From Amycolatopsis sp. EV170708-02-1 (lineage in GTDB: Bacteria; Actinomycetota; Actinomycetes; Mycobacteriales; Pseudonocardiaceae): a stretch of DNA of 64,000 nucleotides. The translations under genes were made by a program, and so were the position numbers. Position 1 is the stretch's first letter. Each line of letters starts with the position of its first letter. Where the stretch lies: assembly GCF_022479115.1 (NCBI RefSeq), contig NZ_CP092497.1, positions 1,984,001-2,048,000 of the forward strand, read 5' to 3'. The notes below the pieces were generated by a model. It did not search any database, was not told the DNA's origin, and saw only the letters and a list, made by a program, of their open reading frames with translations. Of this stretch, positions 8,840 to 17,590 are shown one piece after another.

Positions 8840-9292
8840 ATGGACAACGACGTGACCCGGCTCGAACTCCGGCGCGAGTACCCGGACCCGATCGAAGACG
8901 TCTGGTCGGCGCTCACCGAATCCGAGCGCACGGCACGGTGGATCGGCCCATGGACGGGCGAGGCGGGGGTCGGCAACACGATCATGCTGACGATGACCGC
9001 GGAGGAGGGCTCCGAACCGGGGCCCGCCATCATTCGCGAATGCGACCCGCCGAAGCGGCTGGTGATGGATCTCGGCGTGACCGATCAGCCCGCGTGGCGG
9101 GTCGAACTGACCTTGACCGAGCGCGGCGACACGACTGTGCTCGACTTCGTGCACCTTCTGCCCAAGACCGAGTGGGACACCTCGGACATCCTCAAGGGCT
9201 GGCACTTCTACCTCGACCGGTTGGGGGCCGCGCTCCTCGGCGAACCGGTGCCGGAGTGGGACACCTACACGCCGCCTAGTTTGGAGGCATGA
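8840..9292 (+). CDS. SRPBCC (AHSA1-like) domain protein
   Basis: Small helix-grip fold protein of the activator-of-Hsp90-ATPase-1-like/START group, 150 residues, which usually binds a hydrophobic ligand or acts as an accessory factor. It begins with the typical LRREYPDPIEDVWSALTESE, includes RTARWIGPW, and ends with a GWHFYLDRLGAALLGEP region that is also common in the family. The following SDR gene starts inside its last codons (ATGA overlap), so the two are co-expressed. The ligand is unknown. It appears to be translated from a leaderless transcript. Confidence 0.85.
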   Translation: MDNDVTRLELRREYPDPIEDVWSALTESERTARWIGPWTGEAGVGNTIMLTMTAEEGSEPGPAIIRECDPPKRLVMDLGVTDQPAWRVELTLTERGDTTVLDFVHLLPKTEWDTSDILKGWHFYLDRLGAALLGEPVPEWDTYTPPSLEA

Positions 9293-9987
9293 ACGATCGA
9301 GTACTGCTGATCACCGGCGCCTCCCGCGGTCTCGGCGAGGCGACCGCACGCCGGGCCGCGGCCGCCGGTTTCCGGCTGGCGCTGCTCTCCCGCGACCGCG
9401 AGGCGCTGCTCCCGCTCGTCGCCGAATTCGGCGACGAGCGGGCCCTCGCGCTCGCGGCCGACGTCACCGACTGGGGTTCGCTGTCTGCGGCCGTCGAGAC
9501 GGCGAAGGACACCTTCGGCGGCCTGGACGCGGTGTTCGCCAACGCGGGTCAGAGCGTCGTCGTCTCGTTCTTCGGCGACGGCGGCGCGGATCCCGAACAG
9601 TGGCGGGACATGGTGCTGACGAACGTCTACGGCACCGCCCTCACCGCGCGGGCGACCCTGCCGTCGCTCGCGGAATCGAAGGGACACCTCGTGCTCACCG
9701 GCTCGGTCGCCGGGCGCTACCACCGGCCCGGGAACCTCTACTCGGCGACGAAATGGGCGGTGACCGGGCTCGCCGGATCCATCCGCGAGGAGGCCGTCGG
9801 CACCAGCGTCCGGGTCACCGTCGTGCAGCCGGGACTGGTCGACACCTCGATGATCCCCGAGGACTCGAAGTCCAAGCCGAAACTGGAACCCGACGACATC
9901 GCGAGGGCGGTGCTCTACGCGCTGGAGCAGCCGCCCTCGGTCGACGTCAACGAGATCGTGGTCCGCCCGACCGGCCAGCTCCGCTAG
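9289..9987 (+). CDS. SDR-family NAD(P)-dependent oxidoreductase
   Basis: Classical short-chain dehydrogenase, 232 residues. The cofactor motif is TGASRGLGEAT (residues 8-18), the NAG motif is FANAGQS, and the catalytic triad is visible as S in LTGSVAG and YSATK. Arginine in the cofactor loop suggests NADP(H). Its ATG overlaps the SRPBCC stop by 4 bases. Its stop TAG shares the tetranucleotide CTAG (9984-9987) with the stop of the convergent LLM oxidoreductase. Substrate unknown. Confidence 0.9.
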   Translation: MNDRVLLITGASRGLGEATARRAAAAGFRLALLSRDREALLPLVAEFGDERALALAADVTDWGSLSAAVETAKDTFGGLDAVFANAGQSVVVSFFGDGGADPEQWRDMVLTNVYGTALTARATLPSLAESKGHLVLTGSVAGRYHRPGNLYSATKWAVTGLAGSIREEAVGTSVRVTVVQPGLVDTSMIPEDSKSKPKLEPDDIARAVLYALEQPPSVDVNEIVVRPTGQLR

Positions 9988-10847
9988 CGCGGCAGCACGG
10001 CCTCGGCCAGCCGCCGCCAGTGCGGCATGGCCGACTCGCCGGGCTTCACCCCGATGACCTGGATGCCCACATGGTCGGCGCCGGCGTCGAGATGCCCGTG
10101 CAGTTTCGCGACGATGGTGTCGAGGTCGCCCCAGAACACGAGATCGTCGACGAGCCGGTCGCTGCCGCGGCCACCGTCGATGTCGGCTTCGGTGTAGCCG
10201 AGACGGCGGTACTTGGCGACGTTGTACTCGGACGTCAGGTACACGTGCAGGTGTTCGCGGGCGATCTCGCGCGCCTTGCCCGGGTCGGTTTCGAACAGCA
10301 CCGCGTGCTCGACGCCGAGGAAGGCCTTCTCCCCCAGCACTTCCCTCGACTGCGCGGTGTGCTCGACCGTCACGTGGTAGGTATGCGCCCCCTCGGACCG
10401 GTCGCGGGCCAGGCCGAGCATCTTCGGCCCGTACGCCGCGAGCAGCCGCTGGATCGGCACGCCGGGCAGCGGGTTCGAGCTGGTGACGGTGTCGAGCTCG
10501 TCGAGGTAGTCGCTCATCGCGTCCAGCGGCTTGACGCCCGGCTGCGCGCCGCCGAAGCCGAGCCCCAGGACGTGCCTGCCCGGATACGCGTCGGCGAGCA
10601 GGAGCGCCGCACCATGGGTCCAGCGCGCGCCGCGGGAGCCGATGCGCGCGATCCCGTTGACCACGGCCATGCGCTCGGTGGACGCGAGCAGGAATCCGGC
10701 GTGGGTCAGCGCTTCGCGTCCGTCCCGTTCCGGGATCCAGATCGACGGCCAGCCGAGCTCTTCCAGTTCCCGCACCGAATCCCGCAGCATGCTCGCGGGC
10801 TGATCCTCGAAGTCGAACGTCCAGATCCCGAAACGCCCCAGTTCCAT
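9984..10847 (-). CDS. LLM-class F420-dependent oxidoreductase
   Basis: Luciferase-like TIM-barrel oxidoreductase, 287 residues, of the F420-dependent TIGR03620-like type typical of actinobacteria. It opens with LGRFGIWTFDFEDQPASM and contains the STERMAVVNGIARIG and LGLGFGGAQPG segments found in this group; the assignment of F420 rather than FMN rests on family resemblance. The ATG follows TGAGGAGAGACAG. A strong inverted repeat lies between it and the upstream ArsR gene, which is on the same strand, suggesting that ArsR controls it. It converges on the SDR gene and shares CTAG stops. Confidence 0.87.
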   Translation of the reverse strand: MELGRFGIWTFDFEDQPASMLRDSVRELEELGWPSIWIPERDGREALTHAGFLLASTERMAVVNGIARIGSRGARWTHGAALLLADAYPGRHVLGLGFGGAQPGVKPLDAMSDYLDELDTVTSSNPLPGVPIQRLLAAYGPKMLGLARDRSEGAHTYHVTVEHTAQSREVLGEKAFLGVEHAVLFETDPGKAREIAREHLHVYLTSEYNVAKYRRLGYTEADIDGGRGSDRLVDDLVFWGDLDTIVAKLHGHLDAGADHVGIQVIGVKPGESAMPHWRRLAEAVLPR

Positions 10848-10870
10848 CTGTCTCTCCTCAGGTCGAGTCC

Positions 10871-10904
10871 AACATATCGAAGTATCGCAGATTCTCGATA
10901 TGTT
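10871..10904 (-). promoter_or_regulatory. Inverted-repeat operator upstream of LLM oxidoreductase
   Basis: Arms AACATATCGA (10871-10880) and TCGATATGTT (10895-10904) are perfect reverse complements separated by 14 bases. The repeat is AT-rich in a GC-rich genome and sits 24 bases upstream of the oxidoreductase ATG, just after the ArsR stop. The form fits an ArsR-type dimer site overlapping a promoter. Confidence 0.65.
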
Positions 10905-10917
10905 ATTCCCGGCGAGT

Positions 10918-11259
10918 TCAGATGGAGCGTCCCAGCAGGTCGACGAGCTGCTCGATCCGCTTCTCGTCGCGGCGGTAGTGCGTCCACTTCCCCACCCGGG
11001 TGGACTCCACGAGCCCGGCGCGCTGCAGCAACGCCATGTACGCCGACACCGTGGACTGCGCGAGCCCCAGCTTGGCCTGGAGATGACTGACGCAGACGCC
11101 GACCTCGTTCTGGTCGGCGATCGCCTTCTCCGGCGGGAAATGCCGATCCGGCTCGCGCAGCCATCCGAGCACCTGGAGCCGGATCGGGTTGGCGAGCGCC
11201 TTCAACACCTCGACCAGATGATCGGTCGTCTCCGGGACTGGTTCGGCTTGTGCGGTCAT
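10918..11259 (-). CDS. ArsR-family winged-helix regulator
   Basis: 113-residue ArsR/SmtB-type regulator. The wHTH runs from LVEVLKALANPIRLQVLGWL (about 15-34) to the recognition helix LGLAQSTVSAYMALLQRAGL and the wing STRVGKWTHYRRDE. A cysteine (GVCVSHL) precedes the recognition helix, but no full metal-binding CxC pair is evident, so the signal may not be a metal. The ATG follows GAAGGACT, 12 bases after the stop of the BNR-repeat gene, so they may share a transcript. The LLM oxidoreductase downstream is the probable target. Confidence 0.88.
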   Translation of the reverse strand: MTAQAEPVPETTDHLVEVLKALANPIRLQVLGWLREPDRHFPPEKAIADQNEVGVCVSHLQAKLGLAQSTVSAYMALLQRAGLVESTRVGKWTHYRRDEKRIEQLVDLLGRSI

Positions 11260-11271
11260 AGTCCTTCGAGC

Positions 11272-12315
11272 TTAGGCCGTGCCGAGCCGAGCGGCCCGTC
11301 CCTTCGCCCCGCTCGCCCAGCAAGCGCCACGAGCGCAGTCGACGGAGTCCAGTGATCCGGTGTCGAACTGCTTCCAGTGCCGTCCGCCATCCGGGCTCAG
11401 GTCGCTCCCGCCGGGGCCGACGGCCAGCACTGTGTTCCCCAGCCACGCCAGGCCCGAGCGGTAGCCGACCGGTGCCTCCGACGGCGTCCGCCAGGTGCGG
11501 CCCTTGTCCGCGCTGAGCGCGACCGCCGGGCCGGGCGCGTTCGGCGCGGCGTAATCGCCACCGATGGCCACGCCGTGCCGGGGATCCCGGAACGTCACCG
11601 AAAAGACGCCGGCGGACGCGCCACTGGGCAGCGGCGTGTCGGCCGCCTCCCAGGTCGTCCCGCCGTCGCCGGAGTGCAGCACCCGTGCGCGGGCCCCGCC
11701 GCCGGTGGCGATCCAGGCGTCACGCGGACCCGACGTCGTGAGGCACTGGCCGCTGGCGGCGAAGCCGAACTCGCCGTCGAGCGCGGGAACCATGCCCTCG
11801 GCGGGCACGGGCCGCCACGTGCGGCCGCCGTCCGAAGTGGACTGCAACCGGAACTTGCCGTCCACCGGATCGCTCATCGCGAGACCCCGCCGGTGGTCGA
11901 AGAACGCGACACAGTCGTAAAAGGCGGCGGGATCGCTGTTCTGGAAGGACAGTCGCCAGCTCTCGCCGCCGTCGTCCGTGCGGTAGATCCGGGACGCGTC
12001 ACCGGGCCCGATCGAGAGGGCGACCGCGTGATCGGCGTCGAAGGCCTCGATGTCGCGGAAGTCGAGCGCCTCGGTGCCGGCCGGGGCGACGGGTTTCCAG
12101 GTGCGGCCCCGGTCGGTGGTGCGCAGGATGGTGCCCCTGCTGCCGCTGACCCACGCCGTACGGGAATCCACCGCGGAGAGACCGCGGAGCTGGGCGTCCG
12201 TGCCTGTCGGAGTCTCCACCCACGCGGGATCGGGACACTCCGGCGCGGCGTGCGCGACGCCGGTGAACGCCAGCGGGACGACCGCTCCCAGCACGACCAG
12301 CAACGCACGGCGCAT
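11272..12315 (-). CDS. Secreted BNR/YCF48-like repeat protein
   Basis: 347-residue exported protein. A Sec signal peptide (MRRALLVVLGAVVPLAFTGV, cleaved near AHA-AP) is followed by repeated Asp-box-like blades: TTDRGRTWKPV, TDDGGESWRLS, TSDGGRTWRPV, SGDGGTTWEAA, SADKGRTWRTP and SPDGGRHWKQF. The repeats predict a seven-bladed-type beta-propeller. Such proteins are often annotated as oxidoreductases or glycosyl hydrolases without proof; no catalytic residues are obvious, so no reaction is proposed. Several cysteines suggest disulfides. It precedes arsR by 12 bases on the same strand. Confidence 0.82.
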   Translation of the reverse strand: MRRALLVVLGAVVPLAFTGVAHAAPECPDPAWVETPTGTDAQLRGLSAVDSRTAWVSGSRGTILRTTDRGRTWKPVAPAGTEALDFRDIEAFDADHAVALSIGPGDASRIYRTDDGGESWRLSFQNSDPAAFYDCVAFFDHRRGLAMSDPVDGKFRLQSTSDGGRTWRPVPAEGMVPALDGEFGFAASGQCLTTSGPRDAWIATGGGARARVLHSGDGGTTWEAADTPLPSGASAGVFSVTFRDPRHGVAIGGDYAAPNAPGPAVALSADKGRTWRTPSEAPVGYRSGLAWLGNTVLAVGPGGSDLSPDGGRHWKQFDTGSLDSVDCARGACWASGAKGRAARLGTA

Positions 12316-12391
12316 CGGCGCACCTCTCCCTCGGTCGAAGAATCGCGCGGGTCACCCTAGCCTGGGCGACGGCGACGTGGCGAGACCCGAG

Positions 12392-12952
12392 TCAGCCGGA
12401 CTCCCGCGCAAGATGCTTCTGCACCTTCTCGACGGTCGGGAAGAACAACCGGTGGGCGACGACGAGGTTGACGGCCGTCAGGATCATGGCGAGAACCGGC
12501 AGGAGTGTGTACATCACGATGCCGGGCGTCACCGCGATGCGATCCTGCGGGTCGTACCGCCCGGAACCGGCGACCCCAGGAACGTAGAAGAACAAAAACG
12601 CTGCCATCGCGAAAAACGCTCCTGCGCACAACCCCGCCTCGACTCCTCGCAGGATGATGGCACCTTTCGTCTCGACACAGCCTGTTCTCACGAGCGTCCG
12701 CGAAATCACCATGGCGAGCCCCGACAACAGCGACGCACCGGCCGCGAAAGTGGCCATCCCCATGGTGACGACATTGGCGCCATCACTCGCGGTCGGAAGA
12801 ATCCGTCCCGAGATCTGTATGACGATCACCATGGCCAGGCCGACGACGCCCGTTCCGGCCCCGAGACTGGTGGCTATTTCCCGGATACTTCCGATCATGC
12901 CTGGCGGTAGCCGCCGATAAGGCTCCTCCGGCCACACAGTCGGGTACGTCAC
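12392..12952 (-). CDS. Four-span membrane protein of unknown function
   Basis: 186 residues with four predicted membrane helices (about 35-55, 65-85, 105-125 and 140-165), cytoplasmic ends, and no recognised motif. Its ATG overlaps the stop of the preceding small membrane gene by 4 bases (ATGA at 12949-12952), so the two are translationally coupled and probably form one complex or system. Codon use is somewhat less GC-biased than in neighbours (several A- and T-ending codons), a weak hint of a recent arrival. It lies downstream of pafA. Confidence 0.7.
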   Translation of the reverse strand: MTYPTVWPEEPYRRLPPGMIGSIREIATSLGAGTGVVGLAMVIVIQISGRILPTASDGANVVTMGMATFAAGASLLSGLAMVISRTLVRTGCVETKGAIILRGVEAGLCAGAFFAMAAFLFFYVPGVAGSGRYDPQDRIAVTPGIVMYTLLPVLAMILTAVNLVVAHRLFFPTVEKVQKHLARESG

Positions 12953-13278
12953 GACTGCCGCTTCCAGTCTGCCGAATGCGCCACCCCGATGCTGTTGGTG
13001 AGCGAATCCACCGCGCTGATGGTCGTGAAGATGGACGCGACGCCGGCGCCGATCACGCCTACCAGAATCACGATCGCGGCTGGGAGACCGACAACGCTGA
13101 TGGCACTGACGGCCGCCGCAGCGACAGCGATGCTCAAGCCTGCGAGGGTCCCATGTATCTGGGTCCAGAAGCTGTCCAGACCGTTGGCGAGGTTGACGAG
13201 CGAGTTCCGGATCTGCAGCCCCAGATCCTTGAGGGAGTTCAGCCCCGCGACTTGGGCCGGCACGGTGGCCTTGTCCAT
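12949..13278 (-). CDS. Small two-span membrane protein of unknown function
   Basis: 109 residues from the ATG at 13278, chosen for the site GGGAGGGCGAGG directly before it rather than the longer frame. An amphipathic N-terminal half (QVAGLNSLKDLGLQIRNSLV) leads to a pair of hydrophobic helices (about 50-92). The N-terminal part faintly recalls WXG100-like helical proteins (a W in LDSFWTQ), but the match is not convincing. It is coupled by a 4-base overlap to the four-span gene downstream. It starts 89 bases after pafA ends. Confidence 0.65.
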   Translation of the reverse strand: MDKATVPAQVAGLNSLKDLGLQIRNSLVNLANGLDSFWTQIHGTLAGLSIAVAAAAVSAISVVGLPAAIVILVGVIGAGVASIFTTISAVDSLTNSIGVAHSADWKRQS

Positions 13279-13367
13279 CCTCGCCCTCCCCGGCTCAGAA
13301 CCCACAGCGACGTACACGGTACCTGGAGTGACAACCGTGTGTCGGCCGATTCTGAGCCGGGTGTCGA

Positions 13368-14725
13368 TCAGAGCGAGGAGATGAGCCTTTCGACGCGCTC
13401 GTCCACCGAGCGGAACGGGTCCTTGCACAGCACGGTCCGCTGCGCCTGGTCGTTCAGCTTGAGGTGCACCCAGTCCACGGTGAAGTCGCGCCCGGCGGCC
13501 TGCGCGGCGGCGATGAAGTCACCGCGCAGCTTCGCCCTCGTGGTCTGCGGCGGAGTGTCCTTGGCCAGCTCGATCTCGCCGTCGTCGGTGACCCGCCGCA
13601 CGAGTCCCTTCCGCTGCAGCAGATCGAAGATGCCACGGCCACGCCGGATGTCGTGGTAGGCCAGATCCAGCTGGGCGATCCGCGGGCTCGACAGATCGAG
13701 GTCGTGCTTGTTGCGGTAGCGCTCGACCAGCCGGTGCTTGATCGCCCAGTCGATCTCGGTGTCGATCTTGCTGAAGTCCTGCTGCTCGACCGCCTCCAGC
13801 GCCCGCCCCACAGCTCGACGACGCGCTCGGACTGCGGCGACGAACCCGTCTCCTTGACGTGCTGGACGGCGCGGGCGTGGTACTCGCGCTGGATGTCCAG
13901 CGCCGAAGCCTCGCGGCCGCCGGCGAGCCGCACCTGGCGGCGGCCGGTGAGGTCGTGGCTGATCTCGCGGATGGCCCTTATCGGGTTGTCGAGCGTGAAG
14001 TCACGGAACTGGACGCCCGCCTCGATCATCTCCAGCACCAGGTTCGCCGAGCCCGCCTTGAGCATCGTGGTCGGCTCGGCCATGTTCGAGTCGCCGACGA
14101 TCACGTGCAGGCGCCGGTAGCGCTCCGCGTCGGCGTGCGGCTCGTCGCGGGTGTTGATGATCGGCCGCGAACGCGTGGTGGCGCTGGAGACGCCTTCCCA
14201 GATGTGTTCCGCACGCTGGGACAGGCAGTAGACCGCGCCGCGCGGCGTCTGCAGCACCTTGCCCGCACCGCAGATCAGCTGCCGGGTCACCAGGAACGGC
14301 AGCAGCACGTCGGCGATCCGGGAGAACTCCCCGGCACGGGTCACCAGGTAGTTCTCGTGGCAACCGTAGGAGTTGCCCGCCGAGTCGGTGTTGTTCTTGA
14401 ACAGGAAGATGTCGCCGCCGATGCCCTCGTCCGCCAGCCGCCGCTCGGCGTCGACCAGGAGGTCCTCGAGGATGCGCTCACCGGCCTTGTCGTGCGTGAC
14501 GAGCTGGACCAGGTCGTCGCATTCGGCCGTCGCGTACTCGGGGTGGGAGCCCACGTCGAGGTAGAGCCGCGAGCCGTTCGACAGGAAGACGTTCGACGAA
14601 CGCCCCCAGGACACGACACGCCGAAACAGGTAACGCGCCACCTCGTCCGGGGAGAGCCTGCGTTGCCCGTGAAAGGTGCACGTGACCCCGTACTCGGTCT
14701 CGATGCCAAAGATCCGCCGCTGCAT
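13368..14725 (-). pseudogene. pafA: PafA, Pup-protein ligase; frameshifted as sequenced
   Basis: Ligase that attaches Pup through its C-terminal Glu to lysines of target proteins, using ATP. The first 300 or so residues from the ATG at 14725 ([53 protein letters not shown]) are in one frame. The C-terminal 147 residues ([21 protein letters not shown] onward, to ERLISSL) are in another. The switch is in a GGGGCGGG stretch at about 13806-13809. Adding one G or C gives LWGRALEAV and a 452-residue protein, the length of the M. tuberculosis enzyme. The protein is needed for pupylation, so a sequencing loss is more likely than a true null. Confidence 0.92.
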
Positions 14726-14872
14726 CCCACCAGAGTAGGCGGTGAGGACCCACTGAAGGTGCGCCGTTCGGGCGGCGACACGCGGTCGGTACGTTGCATT
14801 CGGTGAAAGGTGTGCGGGAAGTCCCGATCGGGTATCACGCGCATGACGTCCTGGCCCGGAAGTGGGGAACCC

Positions 14873-16351
14873 GTGTTAAAGCAGCTCAAGCGCCCTTTCC
14901 GCAAGGTCGGACGGACCGATCGACGGCTGATGGCACGGAGCGCTGCCTTGCCGAGGACCAGGGCCGACGAGGTGATCACCTCGCTCTCCAAAAGTGCGGA
15001 CAAGTCCAAGCTCTGGTGGTGTGTCGCGATCGCTCTCGCGGCGAAGAAGGGCCCGACGCGCCGGGGTGCGCTCCGCGGCGTGGCCGCCATCGCCGGGGCG
15101 AGCGCGGCGGCGAACCTGATCGGCAAACCCCTGTTTCCGCGCCGCCGCCCCGCGGCTGAGCAGGTGCCCATGCACCGGCGCCTCGTCCGGCGCCCGACCT
15201 CGTCGTCGTTCCCGTCCGGACACTCGGCGTCGGCGGCCGCGTTCGTGACGGCGGTCGCGATGGAATCGCCCAAGGCGGGCGCCGCACTGGTCCCGCTGGC
15301 CGCCGCGGTCGCCTATTCCCGGGTCCACACGGGCGTCCACTGGCCCAGTGACGTCGGGGTGGGGATCGGTATCGGCGTCGGCGCGGGCCTGCTGACACGG
15401 CACTGGTGGCCGCTGAACGACGACGTCCCCGGCCGCACCGCGCACACCGCCGAAGCGCCGGAGATGCGCGACGGCGAGGACATGCTCGTCCTGGTCAACC
15501 CGCATTCCGGGATCGACGGTCAGGACCCGACCGAGGAAGCCCGCTTCGCCTGGCCCAAGGCCACCATCCTGTATCCGGACGCGAAACGGGACCTGCGTGA
15601 TCAGCTCTGCGACGAGATCGCCGCCCGTGACAACACCGTGCGCGCGCTCGGTGTCGCCGGTGGTGACGGGACCGTGGCCGCGGTGGCCGCGGTCGCGGCC
15701 GACCACGATCTGCCGCTGGCGCTCATTCCGGCCGGCACCCTCAACCACTTCGCCCGCGACGTCGGCATGCGCTCGATGCCCGACGCGGACGCCGCGACCG
15801 AAGCGGGCAACGCCGTCGGAGTCGACCTCGGCGAGGTCGAGATCAACCACGACGACGACCACCGCTATTTCGTCAACACCGCCAGCCTCGGCGGCTACCC
15901 GGAAATGGTCCGGATCCGGGAAAGGCTGCAGAAGCGGCATCCGAAGTGGCCGTCCGCGGCGATCGCGCTCGCCCGCACCCTCCGGCGCGCGAAGCCGCTG
16001 GAAGTGACCCTCAACGGCAAGCACACCAGCATCTGGCTGCTGTTCGTCGGCAACGGCACCTACTCGCCGAAGGGGTTTGCGCCCTCGCGCCGCCCCGCCC
16101 TCGACACCGGCCTTCTCGACGTGCGCTACCTGCGCGCCGACGTGCCGTATTCGCGGGCGCGGTTCATCCTCGCCACGATCACGAACAGCCTCAACGCCAG
16201 CCACGTCTACCAGGAGCTCGACGTCCCGGAGCTGCACGTCCGGCTGCTCAACGGCAACCGCCGGGTCGCCACCGACGGCGAGGTCGGCCCGCTCGGCAAC
16301 GATTTCCGCTTCCGGTCGCGGCCCAGCGCGCTCACCATCTACCGGCTCTAG
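14873..16351 (+). CDS. PAP2 phosphatase-diacylglycerol kinase fusion
   Basis: Bifunctional protein, 492 residues from the GTG at 14873 ([16 protein letters not shown]). The N-terminal half is a PAP2 phosphatase with [24 protein letters not shown] and [12 protein letters not shown], the three motifs of the family. The C-terminal half is a DagK-type kinase with [15 protein letters not shown] and [13 protein letters not shown], ending in a DGEVGPL motif. The two activities act on opposite sides of the same chemistry, so it may exchange phosphate on isoprenoid or glycerol lipids. It diverges from pafA and shares CTAG stops with the next, convergent gene. The window has a second, unfused lipid kinase. 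Confidence 0.9.
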   Translation: MLKQLKRPFRKVGRTDRRLMARSAALPRTRADEVITSLSKSADKSKLWWCVAIALAAKKGPTRRGALRGVAAIAGASAAANLIGKPLFPRRRPAAEQVPMHRRLVRRPTSSSFPSGHSASAAAFVTAVAMESPKAGAALVPLAAAVAYSRVHTGVHWPSDVGVGIGIGVGAGLLTRHWWPLNDDVPGRTAHTAEAPEMRDGEDMLVLVNPHSGIDGQDPTEEARFAWPKATILYPDAKRDLRDQLCDEIAARDNTVRALGVAGGDGTVAAVAAVAADHDLPLALIPAGTLNHFARDVGMRSMPDADAATEAGNAVGVDLGEVEINHDDDHRYFVNTASLGGYPEMVRIRERLQKRHPKWPSAAIALARTLRRAKPLEVTLNGKHTSIWLLFVGNGTYSPKGFAPSRRPALDTGLLDVRYLRADVPYSRARFILATITNSLNASHVYQELDVPELHVRLLNGNRRVATDGEVGPLGNDFRFRSRPSALTIYRL

Positions 16352-17322
16352 GAGCCCAGGAGCGCGGTGCCCAGCGGCGTCAGCGAATGCAGCACGGCGT
16401 TGCGGTCCCGTTCGGTGGTGATGAGCCCCGCGCGCCGCAACACGGCGGCGTGCTTGCTCGCCGCCGACGGGGTCACGCCCAGCCTGGCGGCCAGCTCCGA
16501 GGTGCTGCAGCCGACCGCCAGGACCGCCAGCGTCGCCGCCCGGGTCGGGCCCAGCAGGTCGGCGAGGGCGGTGTCCGGCGATCTCCGCACGTCGCGGCCA
16601 TATCCGGTCGACGGGGCGGCCTGCCGCACCGAGGGGTAGAGCAGCCGAACCGGTGCCCGCCCCGCCGCTGGGACGATCACCGGGCACACCGCGAAGTACG
16701 TCGGCGAGATGATCAGCCCGGCGCCGTCCGCACCGCGGGAACCGACGATCCCGTCGCCGACCTCCAGCACCGGCGAGGACCAGCGCACCAGCGGCCGCAG
16801 GCTCGTGAGCATCGCGTCCACCCCGTCGTGCAGGAGCAGCTGCGCGCGCATCCCCCGGTCCGCGTCGACCTGCGCCCGCGCCGGCTCCCAACCGGGCGCC
16901 AGCGACAGTTCGAAGTAGTCCTGCATCGCCTGGACGAGTTTCGGCAGCCCGGCCGTGTCGCCGTCCGGCAATCCCGCCGCCCACGACGGCAGCTCCCGGT
17001 TCACCGGGAGATCCCGCAATGCCGTTTTCAAGCCGACCGAGTCGGTACGGGCGACCTCCGCGAGTCCCGCCTCCAAACCACTTTCGTCGATGCCCGGCAC
17101 GAGGAACGCCGGGATCGGCGCATACGGGCGGCACAACCACAGCAGCACCGAAGCCGACTCCGCCAAGCCGAGCCGGACCCGATGCCGCCACCGGTTGAAC
17201 AACGCCGAGCCCGCGTCGCGCCGTTGCAGGATCTGCAGGCTCGAAACCAGCTCGGCCAAGGGATCGGCTTCGGGCGCGAGCCGAACGCGCGTCAGGTCCT
17301 GCAACGTCAGCTCGATGCGCAC
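16348..17322 (-). CDS. DUF5937-type regulator with C-terminal ArsR-like HTH
   Basis: 324 residues. The N-terminal two thirds (MRIELTLQDLTRVRLAPEAD onward) resemble the DUF5937 region of actinobacterial regulators, and the last 90 residues are an ArsR-like winged helix (TRAATLAVLAVGCSTSELAARL then TPSAASKHAAVLRRAGL). The domain order, with the DNA-binding part at the C-terminus, is unusual but recurrent in Streptomyces and relatives. It lies next to a secreted lectin on the opposite strand, and converges with the PAP2-kinase gene through a shared CTAG. Ligand and target are unknown. Confidence 0.8.
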   Translation of the reverse strand: MRIELTLQDLTRVRLAPEADPLAELVSSLQILQRRDAGSALFNRWRHRVRLGLAESASVLLWLCRPYAPIPAFLVPGIDESGLEAGLAEVARTDSVGLKTALRDLPVNRELPSWAAGLPDGDTAGLPKLVQAMQDYFELSLAPGWEPARAQVDADRGMRAQLLLHDGVDAMLTSLRPLVRWSSPVLEVGDGIVGSRGADGAGLIISPTYFAVCPVIVPAAGRAPVRLLYPSVRQAAPSTGYGRDVRRSPDTALADLLGPTRAATLAVLAVGCSTSELAARLGVTPSAASKHAAVLRRAGLITTERDRNAVLHSLTPLGTALLGS

Positions 17323-17519
17323 GGATGTCCTCGCCTTGATCGAAGTCGTCGCCGTGAGATCGCGAGGCGCACCATTCCGTTACATCGCTGAACTGCCCTA
17401 TTGCCGCTATCGGAAATCTCCTCGACGACCGTGGTTCAGACCTGAATGATGTTCGGAGAAGGCCCGCTTCTCGGGGTTTACGCGGCGCCTTCCACGAGGG
17501 GGATTCACCGGCTGGGCCA

Positions 17520-17545
17520 ACGGGCCGCGTTTCGTCGCGGCCCGT
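17520..17545. terminator. Strong hairpin upstream of lectin gene
   Basis: ACGGGCCGCG (17520-17529) and CGCGGCCCGT (17536-17545) form a perfect 10-bp stem with a six-base loop, followed by a pyrimidine-rich stretch. It lies 62 bases before the lectin ATG in a 284-base divergent spacer, so it could be a leader attenuator or a stop for stray transcripts. Nothing else in 17323-17519 is recognised. Confidence 0.5.
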
Positions 17546-17578
17546 CGTCTTCTGCCGTTCCCCTTCACCTCACTGGGA

Positions 17579-17590
17579 GAAAACGCTTTC
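17579..17590 (+). promoter_or_regulatory. LacI-type operator-like site before lectin gene
   Basis: GAAAACGCTTTC matches the general GAAARCGYTTTC pattern of LacI-family sugar regulators, with one off-centre mismatch. It is 16 bases before the ATG, overlapping the region of the ribosome-binding site GGGGAAAG. No LacI-family gene is in the window, so any regulator would act from elsewhere. Confidence 0.4.

Noticed and set aside
12949..13278. WXG100/ESX substrate
   Set aside because: There is no W-x-G motif, and two hydrophobic helices make it a membrane protein.
13278..13428. N-terminal extension of the small membrane protein after pafA
   Set aside because: The extension reads toward pafA without a ribosome site, while the ATG at 13278 has GGGAGGGCGAGG directly upstream.
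14876..17191. Long open frame on the minus strand (771 codons)
   Set aside because: It runs antisense to the PAP2-kinase fusion and through part of the DUF5937 gene in another frame, has an Arg/Gly/Ala/Asp-biased composition without motifs, and is explained by the third-position GC bias.
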